Assembly: GCF_004217135.1 (NCBI RefSeq)
Contig: NZ_SHKK01000001.1
Location: forward strand, 186,001 to 250,000
Reading direction: 5' to 3'
DNA: 64,000 bases
From: Micromonospora violae
Lineage (GTDB): Bacteria; Actinomycetota; Actinomycetes; Mycobacteriales; Micromonosporaceae
Position numbers and translations under genes: made by a program. The notes under the pieces are model-generated. The model was not told the DNA's origin. It ran no database searches and saw only the letters and a program-made list of their open reading frames with translations. How positions within the stretch are numbered: position 1 is the stretch's first letter; the number at the start of each line of letters is the position of its first letter. Shown piece after piece: positions 23,900 through 31,544 of this stretch.

Positions 23900-25150
23900 G
23901 TGATCGATGAGTTGGTGCGGGCGGACAGTGCGGTGGCGACCTGCGCCGACGCCCCGGTCTGGGCCCTCTCCGAGCACGATCTGATCGCGGTGCTCGATGC
24001 CACGCACCGGTTGCAGCAGCGGCTGGCGGCCGTGCAGGTGGCCGCGGTCCGCGAGTTGGACGGTCGGGGCACCGCGGTCGCGCAGGGCGCCTCCTCGACG
24101 GCCGTGTGGTTGCGCCACCGCCTGCGACTCGACGTCTCCGCCGCCCGTCGGCTGGTCGGGCTCGCCGCCTCACTCGACGTCGCCCCACCCACCGTGCGCG
24201 AAGCCCTGGCGGACGGGGCGGTCAGCCTGGACCAGGCCCGCGTCATCGCGGACACGGTCGCCACCGTGTCGGCGTCCGCCGGGCCCGAGGTCGCCGACAA
24301 GGCGGTGGGCGTGCTGGTCGAGTGGGCCGCGCGGTTCGACCCTGTGGCGCTGCGCAAACTCGGCACCCGCATCCTCGACCACGTCGCACCCGAGGTCGCC
24401 GACGCCGCCGCCGCGGCGGCGCTCGCTGCCGAGGCTGCCCGGGCTGCCCGCGACCGGCACGTCACCGTCTCCGAGCAGACCGGCGGTCGGCTTCGGCTCA
24501 GCGGCACCCTCGACGCGGAAGCCGCAGCACTGTTGCGTGCGGTCATCGACCCGCTCAGCGCGCCGTCCGGGCCGGACGACACCCGCTCAGAGGGGCAACG
24601 TCGCCATGATGCTCTCGCCGACGTGTGCCGGCTGGCGCTGCGCACCGGCGAACTGCCCGAGAACGGCGGTGATCCGGCCCAACTCGTCGTCACCACCGAC
24701 TACGACGGGTTGGCGCGGCAGTTGGGTGCCGGTGCCCTCGACATCGGCCTGGGTCTCACCCCCGACACGGTGCGCCGGCTCGCCTGCGACGCGGCCATCC
24801 TGCCCGCTGTGCTCGGCGGCACCGGGCAGGTGCTCGACATGGGCCGACAGCGTCGCCTCGTCACCGGCCCGCTGCGTCGCGCGCTGGTGCTGCGCGACGG
24901 CGGCTGTGCCTTCCCGGGCTGCGACCGGCCGCCGCGCTGGTGCGCCGCCCACCACATCCGACACTGGGCCGATGGGGGCCCGACCAGCCTCGACAACTCC
25001 GTCCTGCTCTGCGGCCACCACCACCGGCACATCCACCAGAGTGAGTGGGCGGTTCGGTTGGGCCACGACGGGCGCCCGGAGTTCGTCCCGCCGGCCTGGC
25101 TCGATCCCGACCAGATCCCGCGCCGCAACCACTACCACCGACGAACGTAG
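23900..25150 (+). CDS. DUF222 / HNH endonuclease protein (13E12-like family)
   Basis: A 416-residue protein. DUF222 (about 20-320) includes WLRHRLRLDVSAARRLVGLA, ALADGAVSLDQARVIA and the RLRLSGTLDAEAAALL block. An HNH nuclease domain (about 330-395) has CAFPGCDRPPRWCAAHHIRHW and DNSVLLCGHHHRHIH, retaining the His and Cys ligands. The family, which includes the mycobacterial 13E12 proteins, is multicopy and in several cases SOS-induced, consistent with the operator upstream. GTG 23900 is preferred; TTG 23894 is an alternative. Substrate DNA and biological role unknown. Confidence 0.88.
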   Translation: MIDELVRADSAVATCADAPVWALSEHDLIAVLDATHRLQQRLAAVQVAAVRELDGRGTAVAQGASSTAVWLRHRLRLDVSAARRLVGLAASLDVAPPTVREALADGAVSLDQARVIADTVATVSASAGPEVADKAVGVLVEWAARFDPVALRKLGTRILDHVAPEVADAAAAAALAAEAARAARDRHVTVSEQTGGRLRLSGTLDAEAAALLRAVIDPLSAPSGPDDTRSEGQRRHDALADVCRLALRTGELPENGGDPAQLVVTTDYDGLARQLGAGALDIGLGLTPDTVRRLACDAAILPAVLGGTGQVLDMGRQRRLVTGPLRRALVLRDGGCAFPGCDRPPRWCAAHHIRHWADGGPTSLDNSVLLCGHHHRHIHQSEWAVRLGHDGRPEFVPPAWLDPDQIPRRNHYHRRT

Positions 25151-25290
25151 GCCGAGCGGCCCCGGCCATCGCACAAGCTGATCCACCGGGTGCGAACCTA
25201 ACTCAAGCCGCGACCACCACCGCGACCGCGACCACCACAGCGACGCCGCGTCGCGCCTGTGCGGACAGTGCCGCGTCGCGCGAACAGCGA

Positions 25291-25323
25291 CGGCGGTTGA
25301 CCGTGACATCCGGTCAACCGCCG
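25291..25323. terminator. Bidirectional terminator
   Basis: Perfect 13-bp stem CGGCGGTTGACCG (25291-25303) with 25311-25323, 7-nt loop, between the convergent DUF222 and beta-propeller genes. The rest of the 190-bp spacer is a GCGACCACCAC-rich stretch (25208-25250). Confidence 0.85.
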
Positions 25324-25340
25324 TGGAAACGCCGCAGGCC

Positions 25341-26501
25341 CTAGAGGCCGTAGACGGTCAGCTTCGTGCCGTCGGTGGCGTACACCCGGCCGTAGGTGAC
25401 CACGAGCTGGTCGGTCGCGCCGGTGAAGGCTGGCGCGTTCAGCGTGGCGCCGTCGACCGGGTTCAGGGCGTACACCCGGTTGTCCTTGGCCGTGACGTAC
25501 AGGACGCCACCGGCGATGATCGCCCGCTGGTGCTCGCTGCCCGTCACCTGCTTGCTCCAGATGATGGCGCCGGTGCTGCGGTTCAGCGCGAAGACGGTGC
25601 CCCCGGCGGAGGTGACGTACAGCCGGGTCGGGGTGACCACCGTGAACGTCGGGTTCAGGTCGGACGCGAGCCAGCTCAGGTTGCCGGTCGCCGGGTCGAG
25701 GACCTGCAGGCTGTGCCCCCACCCGACGTAGATCTTGCTCCCCGTCTCGTCCGTCGCGAGCGGCCGGTAGTCGCGGTACGTCGTGGTGTTGAGGGGCTCC
25801 CCGTTGCTGATGTTGACGACGGTGCTGGTCAGGGGACCGCCGTTGCCCGCGTATCCGGAAAGCAGGACGCGACCGTTCGCCGAGACCGGCTGATCCATGA
25901 CGACGTCGTGCTCCCACAGCAGTTGCCCGTCGGCGATGCGGTAGGCGCGCGTGTCCGAGCTGTAGCGACCAAAACCGGAGACCACGACGACACCCCGGTC
26001 GACGAGGATCTGCAATGCCACGCCCTCGTCACGGAAGTCCCGGACCAGCGTGCCTGTCGCAGCGTCGATAACGAAGATCTGCGAGTGATCGGAGCCAGGC
26101 ATGCCCCTGACGCTCGCCGCGAAGACGAGCTGGCCGGCCGTGTGGACGAGCTCTGTGGAGAACCCGAACTCTGTGGGCTCCAGGTCGAAGCGCCACTTCT
26201 GTGCGCCGGTCACCTCGTCGGTGGCCGTGACGCCGAGGTTATCCACCGCGTACACCAGTCCGTCGGCGACGACAGGCGCGCGCTGACCGGTCCGGGCCGG
26301 GCTGCCGGTGTGCTTGAGCTTGAGGTTCGGGACGGTCGGCACCGTCACGGCCGTCTCGTTGGGATTGAACGCGCTGTTGCTGACCAGGTAGCCGGACATG
26401 GACCACCAGCCCGTGCCGCCCGCGGCGGCCGGAGCCGCCGGCACGGCCACCGTCGCCGCGAGCACCGCGGCAGCGGTCAGCACCTTCACCGAACGCCTCA
26501 C
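25341..26501 (-). CDS. Secreted PQQ-like beta-propeller protein
   Basis: A 386-residue exported protein. A signal peptide of about 32 residues ends AAPAAAGG. The mature part is a seven- to eight-bladed quinoprotein-like propeller, with TGAQKWRFD, DGQLLWEHD, ATGNLSWLA and STGAIIWSK as blade strands. It lacks a membrane anchor and any catalytic signature, unlike the pair at 381-2932. GTG 26501 follows an ideal GGGGGAGG; the ATG 45 bp upstream would add 15 residues without a ribosome site. Ligand unknown. Confidence 0.82.
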   Translation of the reverse strand: MRRSVKVLTAAAVLAATVAVPAAPAAAGGTGWWSMSGYLVSNSAFNPNETAVTVPTVPNLKLKHTGSPARTGQRAPVVADGLVYAVDNLGVTATDEVTGAQKWRFDLEPTEFGFSTELVHTAGQLVFAASVRGMPGSDHSQIFVIDAATGTLVRDFRDEGVALQILVDRGVVVVSGFGRYSSDTRAYRIADGQLLWEHDVVMDQPVSANGRVLLSGYAGNGGPLTSTVVNISNGEPLNTTTYRDYRPLATDETGSKIYVGWGHSLQVLDPATGNLSWLASDLNPTFTVVTPTRLYVTSAGGTVFALNRSTGAIIWSKQVTGSEHQRAIIAGGVLYVTAKDNRVYALNPVDGATLNAPAFTGATDQLVVTYGRVYATDGTKLTVYGL

Positions 26502-26709
26502 TCGTACCTCCCCCGTTGGCGCGGTGTCGAAGAACGCCGCGCTCATACACCGTTGAACTTTGTGACGGCGACCTGCGCCGCTGCTGCGTCGGGCCGCCGT
26601 GCCGGTGATCTTATGGCTGGGCGGGTGTCCATGGTGGCCCGCCGAACGGCCGGCTGGGCCAGACGGTCGGCCGGCACCGGCTGTCAGACCCGGGGGATAG
26701 CTTGCCGGC

Positions 26710-27354
26710 ATGACGAGCCCCGAGCTGGATGAGTTGATCGTCGCGGACGCCGACGCCCTGCGCGTGTGGCTGTCGGCCCATCACGCTTCGTCACCCGGTG
26801 TCTGGCTCGCCCTGACCAAGAAGGGCGGCACGGTCACGACCCTGACCTGGCAGCAGGCGGTCGACGAGGCCCTGTGCTTCGGCTGGATCGACGGGCAGGC
26901 CCGCAAACGGGACGAGGAGTCGTCCTGGATCCGGTTCACCCCGCGCCGGTCCCGTAGTGCGTGGTCGCAGCGCAACGTGGCGAACGTGGCCCGGCTGGAG
27001 GAGCAGGGGCGGATGCTGCCACCGGGTCGGGCCGCGGTGGAGGCGGCGAAGGCGGACGGGCGGTGGGCGGCGGCCTACGCCCCACCGTCGGAGGCCGAGG
27101 TGCCGGCCGACCTCCTCGCCGCCATCGCCGCCGAACCCGCCGCGCAGGCCATGTTCGACGTGCTCACCAAGAGCAACCGGTTCTCCCTCATCCACCGCCT
27201 CAACGCGGTCAAGCGGGCGGAGACCCGGCAGCGCAAGATCGTCGAATTCGTCGCCATGCTGGCCCGGCACGAGACGATCCATCCGCAGAAGGCCAGGCCG
27301 GCGTCCGGGCCGACGCTGTCGTCACCGGAAGCCGGCTCACCGGCAACCGATTGA
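26710..27354 (+). CDS. YdeI/OmpD-associated family protein
   Basis: A 214-residue protein of the YdeI/OmdA family. The N-terminal domain has LRVWLSAHHASSPGVWLAL and AVDEALCFGWIDGQARKRDE, then FTPRRSRSAWSQRNVANVARL. The C-terminal domain has the FSLIHRLNAVKRAETRQRKI helix pair. The family is linked to bacteriocin tolerance in enterobacteria, but no such role is established in actinomycetes. ATG 26710 has no strong ribosome site; the message may be leaderless. The 208-bp spacer from 26502 shows nothing further I can support. Confidence 0.85.
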   Translation: MTSPELDELIVADADALRVWLSAHHASSPGVWLALTKKGGTVTTLTWQQAVDEALCFGWIDGQARKRDEESSWIRFTPRRSRSAWSQRNVANVARLEEQGRMLPPGRAAVEAAKADGRWAAAYAPPSEAEVPADLLAAIAAEPAAQAMFDVLTKSNRFSLIHRLNAVKRAETRQRKIVEFVAMLARHETIHPQKARPASGPTLSSPEAGSPATD

Positions 27355-27385
27355 CTTTCGATAGGTAACGAGCGAAACTCGATGC

Positions 27386-27865
27386 ATGGTGACAGAGCAT
27401 CGAGCGGTTGCCGCTCTCAGAGTCTTTCTCGTGGTGCTGTTCGGGGTGCTGGTCGTGTTCCAGACCCTCTCGCTGCCCGGCCAATTCGCGTACATGGCCC
27501 AGCAATCGCCGGAGGACGCCCACCTGCGCTGGCCGGCGACCATCGTGACGGTGTTCTGGGTGCTCTGCGTCCAGGTGGTCATCGTCGCGACGTGGCAGTT
27601 GCTCAGCCTGGTCAAGAGCGACCGCATCTTCACCGAGGCGTCCCTCAAGTGGGTGGACGCCATCGTCTGGGCCATCGCCGCCGCGTGGGTGGTGCTGGTG
27701 GGCGTCTTCCTCTGGGTCGGCTTCAACGCGGACGACCCGGGAGCGCCCCTCCTGCTGTTCCTCCTGACGGTGGGCGTCACGGTGCTGGGGCTCCTCATGG
27801 TGGTGATGCGGGCGCTGCTGCGGCAGGCGACCGCGCTTCGGACCGACATGGAAGCGGTGATCTGA
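27386..27865 (+). CDS. DUF2975 membrane protein
   Basis: A 159-residue protein with four membrane helices (about 10-28, 50-72, 88-108, 118-142) and the DUF2975 hallmark SLVKSDRIFTEASLKWVDAI between helices two and three. DUF2975 genes are typically paired with a small XRE regulator, as here: the stop overlaps the next start (TGATG). The pair probably forms a membrane-linked regulatory module of unknown signal. ATG 27386. TTGACT upstream at about 27353 could be a -35. Confidence 0.87.
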   Translation: MVTEHRAVAALRVFLVVLFGVLVVFQTLSLPGQFAYMAQQSPEDAHLRWPATIVTVFWVLCVQVVIVATWQLLSLVKSDRIFTEASLKWVDAIVWAIAAAWVVLVGVFLWVGFNADDPGAPLLLFLLTVGVTVLGLLMVVMRALLRQATALRTDMEAVI

Positions 27866-28080
27866 TGCCCATCGTCGTCCGGATCGACGTCGAGTTGGCC
27901 AAGCGCAAGATGAGCGTTGGTGAGTTCGCCGAGCGCGTCGGGCTCACGCCCGCCAACGTGGCGGTGCTGAAGAACGGTCGGGCCAAGGCCGTCCGTTTCA
28001 GCACCCTGGAGGCGATGTGCCGGGTGCTCGACTGTCAGCCCGGAGACCTGCTGGAGTGGGTCGAGGAGGAAACCCCATGA
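27865..28080 (+). CDS. Small XRE-family regulator (YozG-like)
   Basis: A 71-residue Cro/CI-type HTH protein: MSVGEFAERVGLTPANVAVLK is the helix-turn-helix, followed by STLEAMCRVLDCQPGDLLEW, the standard HTH_26 C-terminal helix pair. ATG 27865 overlaps the DUF2975 stop. Its own stop overlaps the next small gene by ATGA, so all three are coupled. It probably controls this operon and perhaps others; targets are unknown. Confidence 0.93.
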   Translation: MPIVVRIDVELAKRKMSVGEFAERVGLTPANVAVLKNGRAKAVRFSTLEAMCRVLDCQPGDLLEWVEEETP

Positions 28081-28241
28081 GGTACGTCCTGACCGTCGTC
28101 GCCGTCCTCGGGGTTGCGCTCGGCGTCGCCGCCGTCGTGCTCGGGGAGGCCGATGACTCCCCGGGCTTGCAGCTCATCGGCGTCCTGATCGCGCTCGGCG
28201 CGGTGGTGTTCGGCATTCGCAACCTTCGAGGTGGCAACTAG
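28077..28241 (+). CDS. Small membrane protein (54 aa)
   Basis: A 54-residue protein with two hydrophobic helices (about 3-22 and 31-48) separated by EADDSPG. ATG 28077 overlaps the XRE stop, and GAGGAGG lies 10 bp upstream. Being third in a coupled DUF2975-XRE operon, it may modulate the four-helix DUF2975 protein. No recognised family; function unknown. Confidence 0.75.
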   Translation: MRYVLTVVAVLGVALGVAAVVLGEADDSPGLQLIGVLIALGAVVFGIRNLRGGN

Positions 28242-28246
28242 CCACC
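28230..28246 (+). terminator. Weak terminator-like hairpin
   Basis: GGTGGC/GCCACC stem with a 5-nt loop spanning the stop codon of the small membrane protein. Short, no T-run. Confidence 0.35.
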
Positions 28247-28358
28247 CGGCCTCGGCCGACGATTCTCGTAATAACGATCATGTAACGGGCGCGAACCTTT
28301 CCCGGTAGGTGGCCTGTCTTGATGGTCGTCGGCCCGCCAGGGCCAGGGGAGGCGTCGG

Positions 28359-31300
28359 ATGAAGCTGGTGTGGAGACGGGCCCGCGAGGCGCGCGGGTTG
28401 CTGGTCGCGGCGGTGATCGCCGCCCTTGTCGCCGTCGCGTTGGTCACTGGGTTGTCCGACTACAACCGTCGGGCGGTGGACGCCGGGCAGCGGGCTCTCG
28501 TCGCCGCCTCGCCCGCCGAGGAGCGCGGCCTTCTGGTCAGCGGCTCGGGAGGACGGGACGCGGCCGAGTTCGCCACCCGGGACAAGGCGGTCCGAGCCGA
28601 GCTGGCCAGCGGGCTCGGCGGCGTGCCGGTCGGTGTCACCGCCGCCCGGTACGGCACCGGCCGGGAACTCACCGGCGACCTCGGGCAGATCCCGCGTACG
28701 GCCGACGAACCGGTCTTCGCGAACCTCGCCACGTTCGACGACCTCGCCAGCCACGCGGAGCTGACCAGCGGAGCCTGGCCCCGCCCCGGGGCGAACCCGG
28801 TCCAGGTGAGCCTGCCCGAGCGGGTCGCCGGCGCCCTGGGCCTGACCGTCGGCGAACGCGTCCCGGTGCGCGACCGGGCCACCGAACGACGCGGCGAGTT
28901 GGTGCTCGCCGGCACCTGGCGGCCCCGCGACCCGACGGACGCGTACTGGCTGCTGGCCCCCGGCGTGGGCGCTGGCACCGCCGGCTCCGGCACCTCGTAC
29001 GGGCCGTTCACGCTCGACCCCGCCGACTTCGTGGCCACCTTCCCGGGCTCGGTGTCGGCGTCCTGGCTGGCCCAACCGGACCTCGCCAGCGTCGACACCG
29101 CCGACCTGCCCGCCATTCGCAAGGCCCTCACCGAAGCGACCTCGGCCGTACCCGAGGCCGCCCAACTGGGCAGCTCCGGGCAGGCCGTGACGAAGATGCC
29201 GCAGCTGCTGGACCGGATCGCCCGCGCCGACCTGGTGGGTCGCTCGTCGCTGGCCACCCCGCTGCTGCTCATCCTGGTGCTCGGCGGGTACGCGCTGGTG
29301 CTGGTCTCCGCGCTGCTGCACGAGGACCGCCGCCAACAGACCGCGCTCCTGCGCGCCCGCGGCGCCGCCCGCGGACAGTTGGCCGGCCTGGCCGCCCGTG
29401 AGGCGACCCTGGTGGTCGCCCCGGCCGCCGTGCTCGGCCCGCTGATCGCCAGCGAGGTTCTGCGGTTCGTCCGACCCGGCGGGTCGAGTGACCTCTCCAC
29501 CGCCGGCGGCAACACCACACTGATCTGGGCGGCGGCAGCGGCCACCGCGGCCGGCTGCCTCGTCGCCATGGTCCTGCCGACGCTGCGCGGCGCCGGCACG
29601 TACGTCGCCGACATGGCGGCCCGGTCCCGACCGAACCGGTCGGCGAGCGTCCAACGCGCCAGCGTCGACCTGGTGCTCGTGGCGCTCGCCGTGATCGCCT
29701 GGGTGCAGCTCCGCCGGTACGCCTCCCCGCTGGCCGGGTCGGGCGGTCGGCTCGGGCTCGACCCGCTGCTGATCGCCGCCCCCACGCTCGGCGTGCTGGC
29801 CGGTGCCGTGCTGGCGCTGCGGGTGCTCCCGCCGCTCACCCGGTTCGCGGAGCGGTTCGTCGACAGGCGTCCCTGGACCGCCACCATGTTCGGCATGTGG
29901 CAGGCCGGTCGGCGTCCGCACGCCGGCCCGGTCCTGCTGCTCGCCCTCGCCGTCGGCGGCAGCACCCTGGCCTGGTCGCTGATCAGCACCGGCGAGCGGT
30001 CCCAGGTCGAGCAGGCCGGACACACGGTCGGCGCTGACGTGCGGGTGACCGAACGGACCGGGAGCGCACCAGTGACCCGGGCCGGTGAACTCACCGCGCT
30101 GCCGACCGTGAACCGGGTGCTGCCGGCGTGGCGGGACGAGATCCGGGTCGGGCGGGAGAACCTGTCGGCGACCGTGATCGGTGTCGACCCGGCCAGCGCC
30201 CCGGGTGTCGTCCGGCTCGCCGACCGCCTCAGCGACGGATCAGCGTCGGCGCAGTACCAGCGGATGGTCGACGCGGGCGGGGATCCCGCGGGCGTCGAAC
30301 TGCCCGCGGGGACGCGCGCGATCACCGGCACCGTCCGTACGCCGGTGATCGGGAGCGTCGCGTCGTCCCGGGTCGCGGTGACCCTGCTGGTTACCAGGTC
30401 CGACGGGCTCGCCCTGCGGCTGCCGGCGGCGGAGGCCGACAGCGACGGCCGGGCCAGCCGGTTCACCGTGCAGTTGCCCGACGAAGGTGGGGCGCGACTG
30501 CGGCTGGCGGGATTCGAAGCCGACGGTGGGCCGGGCACCGGCAACCTGTACCGGCTCCAGATGCAGGGGCTGACGGCGGTCGGCACCGACGGCACGACCC
30601 GACCTGTCGAGCTGAGCGGCGACTGGATCATGACCACCCGCGGCGAGAAGCCCAGCCGGGTGCAGCCCAGCGGCAACGGGTTCACCACGTCCCACGCGGT
30701 GGAGATGATTCCCGACGCACGGTCCTCCGAACAGCCGTCCAGCCGGTTCGCCATCGTGCCGGTGGGAGTGAACAAGCCCGTACCGGTGCTGATGACCCCC
30801 GGAGTGAGCGCCGCACTCAGCCTCAACGTCGGCGACACCGCCGACCTGACGCTCTCCGGCGCGACGCTGCCGGTGCACCTGGTCGGTGAGCTGACCGCCG
30901 TACCGACCACCACCGGGGAGGGCGTGCTGCTGGACCTGCCCACCGCGGTCGACACGCTGATCCGCGACAGCGGCTCCGTCCGACCCGTACCGGAGTGGTG
31001 GATCGGCGCCAGCGACGCGACGGCCGCCGCCCGAGCGGCCGCTGAGCTCCCGGGCGTCACCGTGCTCAATCGGCAGGCGGTGATCGAGGCGGCCGCCGAC
31101 GACCCGTACTGGCGCGGTTCCCGAACCGGGATGCTCGCCGCCGCGCTCGGCGCGGTGCTGCTCGCCATCGTCGGCCTGATGGTGGACGTGTGGGCCACCG
31201 CCCGGCGTCGGCTCGGCGAGTTCGCGGTCCTGCACACCCTCGGTGCCACGCCCCGCCTGATGGCTCGGGCGTTGCTGGCCGAACAGACGTTCCTCGCCGG

Positions 31301-31544
31301 CATCGGTGTGGGCGTCGGGTTGTTACTCGGCACCGCGGTCGGCGCGACGATGGCCCCACTGGTCATCCTCACCCCGGCCGCCGGCCGGCCGATACCCCCG
31401 CCGGCGTACGTGCTGCCGTGGGTGCCGATCGGTCTGACCGCGGTCGGTCTGTTGCTGGCGGCGCTCGCCTTCAGCGCGTTCATCGCCACCGGCATCCGTC
31501 AGCGGGTGGCGGCGGTGCAGCTGCGAATCGGGGGAGAACGATGA
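28359..31544 (+). CDS. ABC-type efflux permease, FtsX/MacB-like (large, subunit 1)
   Basis: A 1061-residue permease. An N-terminal helix (about 12-33) is followed by a ~250-residue extracytoplasmic domain and FtsX-type helices near 300-330 (LLLILVLGGYALVLVSALL). Further helix groups lie near 350-500. A second large outer domain (about 540-880) precedes C-terminal FtsX helices (LLAIVGLMVDVWATARR to the end). The duplicated layout is typical of actinobacterial MacB/FtsX exporters for lipids or peptides. ATG 28359 follows GGGGAGG. The stop overlaps the next permease by ATGA, so it is an operon. Substrate unknown. Confidence 0.88.
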   Translation: MKLVWRRAREARGLLVAAVIAALVAVALVTGLSDYNRRAVDAGQRALVAASPAEERGLLVSGSGGRDAAEFATRDKAVRAELASGLGGVPVGVTAARYGTGRELTGDLGQIPRTADEPVFANLATFDDLASHAELTSGAWPRPGANPVQVSLPERVAGALGLTVGERVPVRDRATERRGELVLAGTWRPRDPTDAYWLLAPGVGAGTAGSGTSYGPFTLDPADFVATFPGSVSASWLAQPDLASVDTADLPAIRKALTEATSAVPEAAQLGSSGQAVTKMPQLLDRIARADLVGRSSLATPLLLILVLGGYALVLVSALLHEDRRQQTALLRARGAARGQLAGLAAREATLVVAPAAVLGPLIASEVLRFVRPGGSSDLSTAGGNTTLIWAAAAATAAGCLVAMVLPTLRGAGTYVADMAARSRPNRSASVQRASVDLVLVALAVIAWVQLRRYASPLAGSGGRLGLDPLLIAAPTLGVLAGAVLALRVLPPLTRFAERFVDRRPWTATMFGMWQAGRRPHAGPVLLLALAVGGSTLAWSLISTGERSQVEQAGHTVGADVRVTERTGSAPVTRAGELTALPTVNRVLPAWRDEIRVGRENLSATVIGVDPASAPGVVRLADRLSDGSASAQYQRMVDAGGDPAGVELPAGTRAITGTVRTPVIGSVASSRVAVTLLVTRSDGLALRLPAAEADSDGRASRFTVQLPDEGGARLRLAGFEADGGPGTGNLYRLQMQGLTAVGTDGTTRPVELSGDWIMTTRGEKPSRVQPSGNGFTTSHAVEMIPDARSSEQPSSRFAIVPVGVNKPVPVLMTPGVSAALSLNVGDTADLTLSGATLPVHLVGELTAVPTTTGEGVLLDLPTAVDTLIRDSGSVRPVPEWWIGASDATAAARAAAELPGVTVLNRQAVIEAAADDPYWRGSRTGMLAAALGAVLLAIVGLMVDVWATARRRLGEFAVLHTLGATPRLMARALLAEQTFLAGIGVGVGLLLGTAVGATMAPLVILTPAAGRPIPPPAYVLPWVPIGLTAVGLLLAALAFSAFIATGIRQRVAAVQLRIGGER

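Noticed and set aside
28278..30023. Antisense ORF over the first FtsX-like permease
   Set aside because: Low-complexity shadow of a transmembrane gene.
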